Source: an uncultured Solirubrobacterales bacterium | GTDB taxonomy: Bacteria > Actinomycetota > Thermoleophilia > Solirubrobacterales > 70-9 | NCBI GenBank assembly: GCA_903939845.1 | Contig: CAJAIJ010000050.1 | Location: 1-64,000 of the forward strand | Length of the DNA stretch: 64,000 bases | Direction: 5' to 3' | Shown here: positions 41,355 through 49,776 of the stretch, one piece after another | Position numbering within the stretch: position 1 is the stretch's first letter | Layout of the letters: every line of letters begins with the position of its first letter | The notes under the pieces: model-generated | Seen by the model: only the letters and a program-made list of their open reading frames with translations | The model's database searches: none | What the model was told of the DNA's origin: nothing | Made by a program: the position numbers and the translations under genes

Positions 41355-42337
41355 GTGCGGCCCCGGCACTCACGGCCTGGGAGGCGAGGATGAACCCGGA
41401 GGCTTCAGGTCACGTCCCCGTGCTCGCCAACGAGCTGGTCGAGCTGGTCTCGCCCCGGCCTGGTGACACGGTCATCGATTGCACGTTCGGGGCCGGTGGA
41501 CACGCCCGGCTCTTCGCCGACCGGATCGGCCCGGAGGGAACTCTGATCGCGATCGACCGCGACCCCTCGGCAGGACCCCGCTTCCTCGAGTTCTCTGCCT
41601 CGGTCGGCTGCCGCACCAGATTCATCGGCTCGGACTTCAGCGAGGCCCTGGCCGAGCTCGGCCGGGAGGGGCTCCAGGCCGACGCGGTCTACATGGACTT
41701 CGGAATGTCGTCCCTTCAGCTCGATGCCGTCGAACGGGGCTTCTCCTACTCGCACGAGGCCCCGCTCGATATGAGGATGGACCCCCGCCAGTCCCTGACT
41801 GCGGCCGAGATCCTCAACGAGTGGCCGGAGTCGAGGATCCGCGAGATCCTCAAGACCCTGGGTGAAGAGCGCTACGCCGGTGGAATCGCTCGCGAAATCG
41901 TCTCCCGAAGGCCGCTCAGGACGACCTCCGACCTGGCAGCAGCCGCCCGCTCCGGCATGCCGCAGGCCGCCCGCTTCGGCTCCGCTCATCCGGCTCGCAG
42001 GACCTTCCAGGCATTGAGGATCGCCGTCAACGGCGAACTCGACTCGATCGACGCGGCCCTGCCGATGGCCTGGGACGTCCTGGCCGTCGGCGGACGGCTT
42101 GCTGCAATCTCGTTCCATTCTCTGGAGGACCGCAGGGTGAAGCGTTTCCTCGCCGCACTTGCCACCGGCTGCACCTGTCCACCCGAGATCCCCATCTGCG
42201 TCTGCGGTCACGAGCCCGAGGCCGAGGTCCTGACCAGGCGGTCCGTGGTTCCGGGTGAGGAAGAGGTGGAAGCCAACCCCCGCTCCCGCTCGGCCCGGCT
42301 CCGAGTGGCGGTCAAGCTCGAGGAGCCGAGCGTCTGA
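41351..42337 (+). CDS. rsmH: 16S rRNA (cytosine1402-N4)-methyltransferase RsmH (MraW)
   Basis: A 328-residue SAM-dependent enzyme from GTG 41351 (GTGA overlap). It begins with the family motif HVPVLANELVELVSPRPGDTVIDCTFGAGGHARLFAD (SAM site GAGGH), then DRDPSAG, YMDFGMSSLQLD, YSHEAPLDMRMDP, HPARRTFQALRIAVNGEL and AISFHSLEDRRVKRF. A cysteine cluster CTCPPEIPICVCG near the C-terminus is typical of the family. It modifies C1402 of 16S rRNA in the decoding centre. Confidence 0.97.
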   Translation: MSAAPALTAWEARMNPEASGHVPVLANELVELVSPRPGDTVIDCTFGAGGHARLFADRIGPEGTLIAIDRDPSAGPRFLEFSASVGCRTRFIGSDFSEALAELGREGLQADAVYMDFGMSSLQLDAVERGFSYSHEAPLDMRMDPRQSLTAAEILNEWPESRIREILKTLGEERYAGGIAREIVSRRPLRTTSDLAAAARSGMPQAARFGSAHPARRTFQALRIAVNGELDSIDAALPMAWDVLAVGGRLAAISFHSLEDRRVKRFLAALATGCTCPPEIPICVCGHEPEAEVLTRRSVVPGEEEVEANPRSRSARLRVAVKLEEPSV

Positions 42338-42834
42338 TGGCTGCCAGAGCCGCAACGGTTCTGCCGGCACCTTCCCGTCGGACGGCACCGACCCGCCGTC
42401 CCGCGAGGACGGCCCCGGCTCGAGTGCCTCGTCGCAGGCCCGCACCGGGCAAGAGTTCGTCACCCGGTCTGGTCGGTCGCTCGGCCCGCGTTGCGATGCG
42501 CCTTCCGGACTCCGGAGCGGTCAGGGGGGTCTCGCGGTCTCGGCTCTGGATCGTTGTGATCGGCCTGCTGCTTACCGGAATCGTCGCCGTCAACGTGGTC
42601 GCGGTGAGCTTCGCCACCCAGGCCAGTCGGAATCAGTCAGCCATTCAGGAGCTGGAGCGGGAAAACTCGATCCTGCGCTCGGCCGGGATAGAGGCCATCT
42701 CGATGCCCACGGTCATCTCCGAAGCGGCCGAGACCGGGATGGCTCATCCCGACCCGACCACCATCCGTTACCTCGAGCACTCTCCCTCCGACATCGCGGC
42801 CGCCGCCCAGCGTCTGGCGGCCGAAGGCGGCTGA
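42337..42834 (+). CDS. ftsL: FtsL-like division protein
   Basis: A 165-residue single-pass protein from ATG 42337 (TGATG overlap with rsmH). A long basic, Pro/Arg/Ala-rich cytoplasmic region (about 1-68) precedes one TM helix (LWIVVIGLLLTGIVAVNVVAVSF, about 69-92) and a short leucine-zipper-like coiled coil (SAIQELERENSILRS). Position between rsmH and ftsI is where ftsL lies in dcw clusters. Sequence identity is low in this family, so the assignment rests on topology and context. It would join the FtsQ-FtsL-FtsB complex that activates septal synthesis. Confidence 0.8.
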   Translation: MAARAATVLPAPSRRTAPTRRPARTAPARVPRRRPAPGKSSSPGLVGRSARVAMRLPDSGAVRGVSRSRLWIVVIGLLLTGIVAVNVVAVSFATQASRNQSAIQELERENSILRSAGIEAISMPTVISEAAETGMAHPDPTTIRYLEHSPSDIAAAAQRLAAEGG

Positions 42835-42841
42835 CCCCGAG

Positions 42842-44494
42842 ATGATTCGACCTCAGGCCCGGGTCGGCATCCTCTTCCTCTGCTCGCTCGTCCTTCTCTC
42901 GGGCCTGCTTCTCAGGTCCTTCTGGTTGCAGGGCATCCAGGGCCCTGCCTTCGCGTCCGAGGCGGCCTACCAGCAGGAGGACACGGTTCCGGTCCCGGGG
43001 ATGCGAGGGACGTTCTTCGATCGCAACGGCAGAGAGCTGGCCGGATCGGAGCCGGGGGTGAGCGTCTTCGCGACCCCGTACCAGATGAGGGAGCCGGCAG
43101 CCCAGGCCGACGCCCTGTCGGGTGCCCTGGAGGCCGACCGCGACTCCGTCTACGAGGCGATCACGGCACCCGGAGGCTTTTCCTACGTGGAGCGAAAGGT
43201 CGACCTTGCCCGGGCAGAGAAGGTCGAGAAGCTCGGTTATGAAGGAATCGGCCAGCACCCGGACACGATCAGAACCCGGCCACAGGGGGCACTTGCTGCC
43301 CAGGTGATCGGCGCGGTAAGCCCGGAGGGGGAAGGGCTCACCGGCCTCGAACAGAGCCAGGACGAGGTCCTGAGGGGCACTGATGGAGAGATGCGGATGA
43401 TCGAGGACGCGACCGACGAGCCGATCTCTTTCGAGACCGTTCGGGAAGCAAGAGACGGCCGGCCGATCCGCCTGACTCTCGACGCCGCGATTCAGGCAGA
43501 GGCCGAACGGATCCTCGGGGAACTCGGCGAGGCCAACGATCCCGAGAACGCCTCGATCGTCGTTATGGACGCGAGGGACTCCGAGGTTCTCGCGATGGCG
43601 AACTGGCCACCCGTAGACCTCGATCACCTCGAGGAGGCAGAGGCAGACCAGCTCCTGAACATCGGCACCTCCTACACCTACGAGCCAGGCTCGACCTTCA
43701 AGGCCTTCACGGTCGCGGCAGCCCTGGAGGAGGGCGCGGTGGCCCCCACCAGCACCTTCACTCTGGCTCCCACCTTCACCCTTTACGACCGCACGGTCGA
43801 GGAGGCACATGCGCGGGGTACCGTGACCCTGAGCGTTGCCGACATCCTCGCCCAGTCGTCGAACGTTGGTGCGATCACGATCGGGATGGAGCTCGGCGGC
43901 AGAAATCTGAGCAGGTGGATAGACCGCTTCGGCTTTGGTCGTCCGACCGGAGTCGAGTTCCCCGGCGAGGAGCAGGGCATCGTTCCTCCCTACCGCGACT
44001 GGTCCGGCACGACGATCGCCAACCTCCCGATCGGCCAGGGTCTCTCGGTCACCCCGATCCAGATGGTCGCGGCCTACGGGGCGCTCGCCAACGGGGGGGT
44101 GCTACGGGAACCCAGGCTCGTGGATTCGGTCGATGGCATGCCTGTGCCCCGGGACAGGGGCAGGAAGGTCCTCTCGGAGCCGGTGGCGGCCGAGGTGAGG
44201 CAGATGCTCGCCGGAGTGCTCGCAGACGGTGGAACGGCATCGGAGGTCGAGATCCCGGGCTACACGGCTGCCGGCAAGACCGGCACGGCCCAGATCGCCG
44301 AGGACGGGGGCTATTCCGAGACTCGCTACGTGGCCTCCTTCATGGGGATGGCCCCGGTCGACGACCCCGCGATCGTCGTCTCGGTCATGGTCAACGAGCC
44401 GAAGTACGGTCACTCGGGTGGCGCCGTCGCCGCCCCGGCCTTCGGCGAGCTCGCCTCGTTTGCCCTGCCCTACCTCGGCGTTCCCACCGGGTAG
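42842..44494 (+). CDS. ftsI: Penicillin-binding protein, FtsI/PBP3-type transpeptidase
   Basis: A 550-residue class B PBP from ATG 42842. One N-terminal TM helix (about 8-27), then the pedestal/dimerisation domain (PGMRGTFFDRNGRELA) and the transpeptidase domain. The three active-site motifs are complete: S284-T-F-K287, S339-S-N341 and K479-T-G481. It cross-links septal peptidoglycan with FtsW as the partner glycosyltransferase. There is no C-terminal PASTA domain, unlike several actinobacterial PBPs. Confidence 0.95.
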   Translation: MIRPQARVGILFLCSLVLLSGLLLRSFWLQGIQGPAFASEAAYQQEDTVPVPGMRGTFFDRNGRELAGSEPGVSVFATPYQMREPAAQADALSGALEADRDSVYEAITAPGGFSYVERKVDLARAEKVEKLGYEGIGQHPDTIRTRPQGALAAQVIGAVSPEGEGLTGLEQSQDEVLRGTDGEMRMIEDATDEPISFETVREARDGRPIRLTLDAAIQAEAERILGELGEANDPENASIVVMDARDSEVLAMANWPPVDLDHLEEAEADQLLNIGTSYTYEPGSTFKAFTVAAALEEGAVAPTSTFTLAPTFTLYDRTVEEAHARGTVTLSVADILAQSSNVGAITIGMELGGRNLSRWIDRFGFGRPTGVEFPGEEQGIVPPYRDWSGTTIANLPIGQGLSVTPIQMVAAYGALANGGVLREPRLVDSVDGMPVPRDRGRKVLSEPVAAEVRQMLAGVLADGGTASEVEIPGYTAAGKTGTAQIAEDGGYSETRYVASFMGMAPVDDPAIVVSVMVNEPKYGHSGGAVAAPAFGELASFALPYLGVPTG

Positions 44495-44499
44495 CCGCC

Positions 44500-44505
44500 T
44501 AGAAT
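44500..44505 (+). promoter_or_regulatory. -10 element for a leaderless murE transcript
   Basis: TAGAAT is followed by six bases and then ATG 44512. The gap between ftsI and murE (17 bases) breaks the run of overlapping genes, which fits an internal promoter in the dcw cluster. No clear -35 is seen. Confidence 0.45.
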
Positions 44506-44511
44506 CGGGCC

Positions 44512-45966
44512 ATGAGGCTGGACGAAACCGTCCGCGATCTCGATTCGGACGAGATCGACGGAGACCCCTCGACCGAGGTCTCGGATCTCGCTTATGACAG
44601 CCGCCTCGTCGGTAAGGGGTCCCTCTTCTTCTGTGTCCCGGGCGAGAGGTTCGACGGGCACGACCATGCCCCGGCCGCGGTCGATGCCGGAGCGGTTGCC
44701 CTCGTCTGTGAGCGTCCAATGGGGTTGGGCGTGCCGGAAGTCATCGTGCCCGATGCCCGGGCCGCGATGCCGAGAGTCGCAGCCCACTTTCAGGGTTACC
44801 CGACGGGTGATCTGGCGCTTGCCGGGATCACCGGGACCAATGGAAAGACGACCACCTCCTTCCTGCTCAGGGACATCCTCGAAGGGGCCGGCAGGCAGAC
44901 CGGACTCATCGGGACGGTGATGCAGGTCGTCGGTGGGGTCGAGTCGGGGGCCAGCAGAACGACGCCGGAGGCAGTCGACCTCCAGGCCACCTTTCGCCAG
45001 ATGGTCGATGCGGAGGACGTCGCCTGCGTGATGGAGGTCTCGTCCCACGCCCTGGCTCTGGGCAGGTGCGAGGCCATCTCGTTCGACGTGGCGGTCTTCA
45101 CCAACCTGAGTCAGGACCATCTCGACTTCCACGCCGACATGGAGGACTACTTCGGAGCAAAGAGATTGCTGTTCGAGTCCGCCCCGGGGATGTCGATCGT
45201 GAACCTGGACGACGAGTACGGTCGGCGGCTGGCGGCGGAGTTCGATGCCCTCACGTTCTCGGTGGATGGCAGGGAGGCCGATTACGTCGCGTCCGGGATC
45301 GAGTTCGACCCGGCCGGCTCGAGATTCGCACTCGAGACGCCGGACGGCTCGTTCCGGGCCACCACCGGGCTGCCCGGCAGATTCAATGTCTCGAATTCGG
45401 TTGCGGCGGTTGCGGCGGCCGTCTGCCTCGGGGTCGACCCCGACGTCGCAGTTGCCGCACTCGCGTCGGCGGGTCCGGTTGCCGGACGTCTGGAACCGGT
45501 GGACGAGGGCCAGGACTTCTCCGTCCTCGTCGACTACGCCCATACCCCGGACTCCCTCGTGAACGTGCTGGAGGCCGCAAGGGAACTCTCTTCCGGCCGT
45601 GTGATCACGGTAGTCGGGGCCGGCGGCGATCGTGACCGGACCAAACGACCCCTGATGGGTGGAGCCGCCGCTGCCGGATCGGATCTGGTCGTGATCACTT
45701 CAGACAACCCACGCTCCGAGGATCCCGAGGCGATAATCGCCGAGGTCGTCGAAGGCGTGCCATCCGAAAGCGACCGGATCGTCGAGGTCGATCGTTTCGA
45801 GGCGATCGGGATTGCGATCACGGCGGCCGGGCCGGGCGATGTCGTCCTCATCGCGGGCAAGGGACATGAACAGGGCCAGGAGTTCGAGGGTGGACGGAAG
45901 ATCCCGTTCGACGACCGCGAAGTGGCCGGGGAGCATCTTCGGAAACTCACCGGAGGGGCTTCATGA
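44512..45966 (+). CDS. murE: UDP-MurNAc-L-Ala-D-Glu:meso-DAP ligase
   Basis: A 484-residue Mur ligase from ATG 44512. The P-loop GITGTNGKTTTSFLLRD (about 104-120) and the central-domain motifs TTPEAVDLQATFRQM and VMEVSSHALALGRCE are intact. The amino-acid-selecting motif is D398-N-P-R401, the form found in ligases that add meso-diaminopimelate, so the wall is predicted to be of the mDAP type. The C-terminal domain (GRVITVVGAGGDRDRTKRPLMG, AGKGHEQGQEF) is complete. It overlaps murF by four bases. Confidence 0.97.
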   Translation: MRLDETVRDLDSDEIDGDPSTEVSDLAYDSRLVGKGSLFFCVPGERFDGHDHAPAAVDAGAVALVCERPMGLGVPEVIVPDARAAMPRVAAHFQGYPTGDLALAGITGTNGKTTTSFLLRDILEGAGRQTGLIGTVMQVVGGVESGASRTTPEAVDLQATFRQMVDAEDVACVMEVSSHALALGRCEAISFDVAVFTNLSQDHLDFHADMEDYFGAKRLLFESAPGMSIVNLDDEYGRRLAAEFDALTFSVDGREADYVASGIEFDPAGSRFALETPDGSFRATTGLPGRFNVSNSVAAVAAAVCLGVDPDVAVAALASAGPVAGRLEPVDEGQDFSVLVDYAHTPDSLVNVLEAARELSSGRVITVVGAGGDRDRTKRPLMGGAAAAGSDLVVITSDNPRSEDPEAIIAEVVEGVPSESDRIVEVDRFEAIGIAITAAGPGDVVLIAGKGHEQGQEFEGGRKIPFDDREVAGEHLRKLTGGAS

Positions 45967-47324
45967 TCGACCTGACTGCCGACCGGATCGCTGAAGCGAT
46001 GTCGGCCGAGGTGGTCGTCACCGGACCGGACACGAAGCCTTCCCGGGCCGAGATAGACACCAGAAACCTCGAGGGCGGCGAACTTTTCTTCGGACTCCCA
46101 GGCGAGAACGTGGATGGTGGCGAGTTCGGGAGCAGTGCTCTCGAGGCCGGTGCGTGGGGGGTGGTGCTCGGCCGTGAGCATGCCGAGCTGTTCGGCCAAG
46201 CCGGTGCCGAGGCCTCCCCACGGTGGGTGTTCGCCGTCGAGGACCCCCTCCTCGCGATGCAGCGCCTGGCTTCCGAGTGGCGTCAGGAGACAGGGGCGAG
46301 AGTCGTCGGGATCACCGGCTCGGTCGGCAAGACTTCGGTCAAGGACATGACCCGGGACCTGCTCCCGGGAGTCGTCCATGCCTCCGACCAGAACATGAAC
46401 ACCGAGATTGGAGTGCCGCTCACGATCCTTTCGGCCGGGCGCAACACCGAGTTCCTGGTCCTCGAGATGGCAATGAGGGGGCGGGGTCAGATCGCCGAGC
46501 TGGCAGAGATAGGCCGGCCCGACGTAGCCGTGATCACCACAGTCGGTCCCGTACATATCGAGCTGCTGGGCTCGGTCGCCGCCATAGCCGAGGCGAAGGC
46601 CGAGATCATCGGGGGGCTCGGCCCGGACGGGATCCTGGTCGCCCCGGTCGAGGCAGGTGAGCTCGAACCGCACCTCGCGAGAGCGCCCGGTCTGATCCGT
46701 TTCGGCGACGGTGGCGACGTCAGTGCGACCGAGGTCGAGATCGACGCTTCGGCCGGAACCACGAAGGCCCGGATCGAGTCCCCCTCGGGCTCGGCCGAGT
46801 TCGAATTCCCTTTTCCCGAGCGACATAACCTGCTCAACGCCCTGGCCGCGGTCGCGGTCGGCAGCGCTCTCGGGGTCGAACCGGGGGAGATGTCCGCCCG
46901 AGCTGGTCGAATAACGCTTTCCCGACTCCGTGGAGAACGGATCGAACTCGAAAGCGGGACACTGCTCCTCAACGACTGCTACAACGCCAATCCCGTTTCG
47001 ATGCGGGCTGCCCTGGACGCACTTGCTGCCGAGCCAGCCGATGAGAGGATCGCCGTCCTCGGGTTGATGGGTGAACTCGGGCCCGGATCGGTCGGGTTCC
47101 ATTCCGAGGTCGGGGAGTACGCAAGGAGCCTCGGGATAGACACCGTCATCGGGGTCGGACCGGAGGCGCGGGACTACCGCCCGGACATCTTCGTCGACGA
47201 CCCGGAAGGTGCGGCCGAAGCCGTCCGGGCAGCTGCCGGACCGGACTCCGTTGTCCTGATCAAGGGTTCCCGCTCGGCCGGTCTCGAGGCCGTGGCCGAG
47301 GCGCTGGCCGGAGGCGATGCCTGA
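45963..47324 (+). CDS. murF: UDP-MurNAc-tripeptide:D-Ala-D-Ala ligase
   Basis: A 453-residue Mur ligase from ATG 45963 (ATGA overlap). Features: N-terminal DTRNLEGGELFFGLPGENVDGGEF, P-loop GITGSVGKTSVKDMTRDLL, LEMAMRGRGQIAELAEIGRPDVAVITTVGPVHIELLGS, and LLNDCYNANPVSMRAALDAL in the C-terminal domain. It adds D-Ala-D-Ala to complete the UDP-MurNAc-pentapeptide. The gene ends one base into mraY (TGATG). Confidence 0.97.
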   Translation: MIDLTADRIAEAMSAEVVVTGPDTKPSRAEIDTRNLEGGELFFGLPGENVDGGEFGSSALEAGAWGVVLGREHAELFGQAGAEASPRWVFAVEDPLLAMQRLASEWRQETGARVVGITGSVGKTSVKDMTRDLLPGVVHASDQNMNTEIGVPLTILSAGRNTEFLVLEMAMRGRGQIAELAEIGRPDVAVITTVGPVHIELLGSVAAIAEAKAEIIGGLGPDGILVAPVEAGELEPHLARAPGLIRFGDGGDVSATEVEIDASAGTTKARIESPSGSAEFEFPFPERHNLLNALAAVAVGSALGVEPGEMSARAGRITLSRLRGERIELESGTLLLNDCYNANPVSMRAALDALAAEPADERIAVLGLMGELGPGSVGFHSEVGEYARSLGIDTVIGVGPEARDYRPDIFVDDPEGAAEAVRAAAGPDSVVLIKGSRSAGLEAVAEALAGGDA

Positions 47325-48304
47325 TGGGCGAAATGGTGATCGGGGGGCTCGCCTCGATGCTCATCTGCCTGTTCCTCTCCCCGAGGTTCATCGAGCTGCT
47401 CCGTCGGCGCGAGTTCGGCCAGCACATCCGGGAGGAGGGCCCATCGGGACATCAGTCCAAGGCCGGGACTCCGACCATGGGCGGACTGATCATCTTCACC
47501 GCGATAATCGTTCCCTTCCTCGTCCTTTATGACGGGGAGCGGGACGGGTTCGCTGCATTGACGGTGTTCGGTGTGGCACTCGGATGTGCGGCCCTCGGAT
47601 TCGCCGACGACTACATCAAGATCGTCAAGAAGAGGTCCCTCGGCCTGCCGGCGCGCTACAAGCTGCTGGCACAGGTGGTCCTTGCCTTCGCACTCTGGCT
47701 GGTGGCCAGGCACGTGCTCGACCTCGACCCGACACTCTTCCTCAGGATCGGGGGGGACACCGCAGTGGACATCGGTCCGGTGGCCTATTTCGTGCTCGTC
47801 TTCCTGGTGTTGGCCGGTGCGACGAACGGTGTGAACCTGACCGACGGCCTCGATGGCCTTGCGGCCGGCTGCAGCGCGATCGTTCTGCTGACCTATACCG
47901 CGATCACCTACATCACGGCCGGTCAGGAGGGACTGGCGCTGCTGGCCATCTGCCTGGTCGGAGCCTGTATCGGCTTCCTCTGGTTCAACGCGTTTCCGGC
48001 CTCGATATTCATGGGGGACACGGGCTCGCTCGGTCTCGGCGGTGCGATCGGGGCCTTCGCGGTGGTGACGCAGACCGAGGTACTCCTGATCCTGATCGGC
48101 GGGATCTTCGTGATCGAGGCCCTCTCGGTCCTCATTCAGGTGTTCAGCTTCAAGACGTTCGGCCGCCGGGTGCTGCTGATGGCACCGCTGCATCACCACT
48201 TCGAGATGATGGCCTGGTCCGAGACCAAGGTCATGCTCCGGTTCTGGATAATCGCCGCCGTCTGCGGGGGTATCGGCTTCGCCCTCTACCAGCAGTCGAT
48301 CTGA
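47324..48304 (+). CDS. mraY: Phospho-MurNAc-pentapeptide translocase
   Basis: A 326-residue integral membrane enzyme from ATG 47324. It transfers phospho-MurNAc-pentapeptide to undecaprenyl phosphate, making lipid I. Signatures: KAGTPTMGGLIIF, GFADDYIKIVKKRSLGLPARYKLLAQ, ATNGVNLTDGLDGLAAGC, IFMGDTGSLGLGGAIGAFAV and APLHHHFEMMAWSETKVMLRFWI, with the catalytic aspartates and the HHH motif. About ten TM helices. A 77-base gap follows before murD. Confidence 0.97.
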   Translation: MGEMVIGGLASMLICLFLSPRFIELLRRREFGQHIREEGPSGHQSKAGTPTMGGLIIFTAIIVPFLVLYDGERDGFAALTVFGVALGCAALGFADDYIKIVKKRSLGLPARYKLLAQVVLAFALWLVARHVLDLDPTLFLRIGGDTAVDIGPVAYFVLVFLVLAGATNGVNLTDGLDGLAAGCSAIVLLTYTAITYITAGQEGLALLAICLVGACIGFLWFNAFPASIFMGDTGSLGLGGAIGAFAVVTQTEVLLILIGGIFVIEALSVLIQVFSFKTFGRRVLLMAPLHHHFEMMAWSETKVMLRFWIIAAVCGGIGFALYQQSI

Positions 48305-48381
48305 GTCGGTTCCGCCAGTTTCTCCGGGTTCGGAGCTGGAGTTTCGTATTGCGCGGTCGGTGAAGGAGAAGGCGGTCAGTC

Positions 48382-49776
48382 GTGGAAGGGGATCAGGTGG
48401 AAACCGTTTCTTCTTCAAGGGGCCGGCCGCCGCTTCCGGAGGGCCCCTTCCTCGTGGCCGGTCTGGCACGTTCGGGCGTTGCGGTCGCCCGGGCGCTCAG
48501 ATTTCGGGGTCAGGAAGTCACCGGGGTCGATTCCTCGAGGCCGAACGATCTCGAGATGCTGGACCTCGCCGGGGTCCCGTACTTCCTCGAGACCGATGGG
48601 ACCGGGTTTCTGGACGGCGTTCGGACCGTGGTCAAGAGCCCCGGCATACCCCAGGACGCCCCGATCGTGCTGGCTGCCCGGGAGAAGGGCATCGCCGTGA
48701 TTGGTGAGCTCGAGATCGGGTGGAGGCTCGTCGAGGGAAGGTTCCTGGCGATCACCGGGACCAACGGAAAGACGACGACGACCGAGCTCGCAGCCCATCT
48801 GTTCAGGGAGGCCGGCCTGCCGGTCGAGGTAGCCGGAAATGTCGGGAACCCCCTGTCGGGGCTGGTCGAAGGGCCCGTCGAGCCGGATCGGACGGTCGTC
48901 TGTGAATGCTCGAGCTTCCAGCTGGAGGACACCACGGAGTTCGCTCCCGAGTGCGCCGTCTTCCTGAACCTGGCCCCTGATCACCTCGACCGATACTCCG
49001 GCTTCGAGAGCTACGGAGAAGCCAAGCTCGCGATCTTTGCCAACCAGGAGGGCGGTGACGTGGCCGTCTTGAACGCCGCCGACCCCTGGCTCTCCGATCA
49101 CCCCGTCCCGGGTGGTGCTTCCCGGATCAGGTTCATGCCGGCCCGACCCGAAGGAGGTGAGGTCGAGGTCTGGCTCGAGTCGGGCGAAATCGTGGTCGAA
49201 GGCGAATCGCTCCTTCCGATCACGGACCTGAAGCTGATCGGAGAGCACAACGTCGCCAATGCCATGGCTGCTGCCGCAGCGGCGCTCTCGCTCGGACTCT
49301 CCCGGGAGTCGGTGGCGAAGGGCCTCTCTTCCTTTGCCGGCGTTCCCCACAGGCTCGAACCCGTGACCGAGATCGACGGAGTCCTGTGGATCAACGACTC
49401 GAAGGGGACCAACGTGACAGCGACACGGACGGCCCTCGATGCCTTCGACCGTCCGGTCAGGCCGATCCTCGGTGGATCGGCCAAGGGCGAGGACTTCGAC
49501 CCTCTGGCACTTGCTGTCGCCGGGCGGTGCCCATCCGTCTACCTGATTGGCGAGGCCGGGGCCGAGATAGGCGAGGCGATCGAGAGGGTCGGCGAACCCG
49601 GTACCGAGACGATCGAGTGCGGCGACCTCGAAAGCGCAGTCCGGCTGGCAGCCGCAGACGCCGACCCCGGAGACGTGGTGTTGCTCTCGCCGGCCTGTGC
49701 CAGCTTCGATCAGTTTCGCGACTACGAGGAGCGCGGAGACCGCTTCCGGATGCTCGTCGGGGCTCTCGATGCCTGA
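48382..49776 (+). CDS. murD: UDP-MurNAc-L-alanine:D-glutamate ligase
   Basis: A 464-residue Mur ligase, start GTG 48382 with GAAGGAGAAGG about 10-20 bases upstream; GTG 48397 is an alternative. Motifs: N-terminal LVAGLARSGVAVARAL, P-loop ITGTNGKTTTTELAAHLF, VCECSSFQLEDTTEFAPECAVFLNLAPDHLDRY, and WINDSKGTNVTATRTAL..ILGGSAKGEDF. It adds D-glutamate, step two of the Mur peptide. It overlaps ftsW by eight bases. Confidence 0.96.
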   Translation: MEGDQVETVSSSRGRPPLPEGPFLVAGLARSGVAVARALRFRGQEVTGVDSSRPNDLEMLDLAGVPYFLETDGTGFLDGVRTVVKSPGIPQDAPIVLAAREKGIAVIGELEIGWRLVEGRFLAITGTNGKTTTTELAAHLFREAGLPVEVAGNVGNPLSGLVEGPVEPDRTVVCECSSFQLEDTTEFAPECAVFLNLAPDHLDRYSGFESYGEAKLAIFANQEGGDVAVLNAADPWLSDHPVPGGASRIRFMPARPEGGEVEVWLESGEIVVEGESLLPITDLKLIGEHNVANAMAAAAAALSLGLSRESVAKGLSSFAGVPHRLEPVTEIDGVLWINDSKGTNVTATRTALDAFDRPVRPILGGSAKGEDFDPLALAVAGRCPSVYLIGEAGAEIGEAIERVGEPGTETIECGDLESAVRLAAADADPGDVVLLSPACASFDQFRDYEERGDRFRMLVGALDA

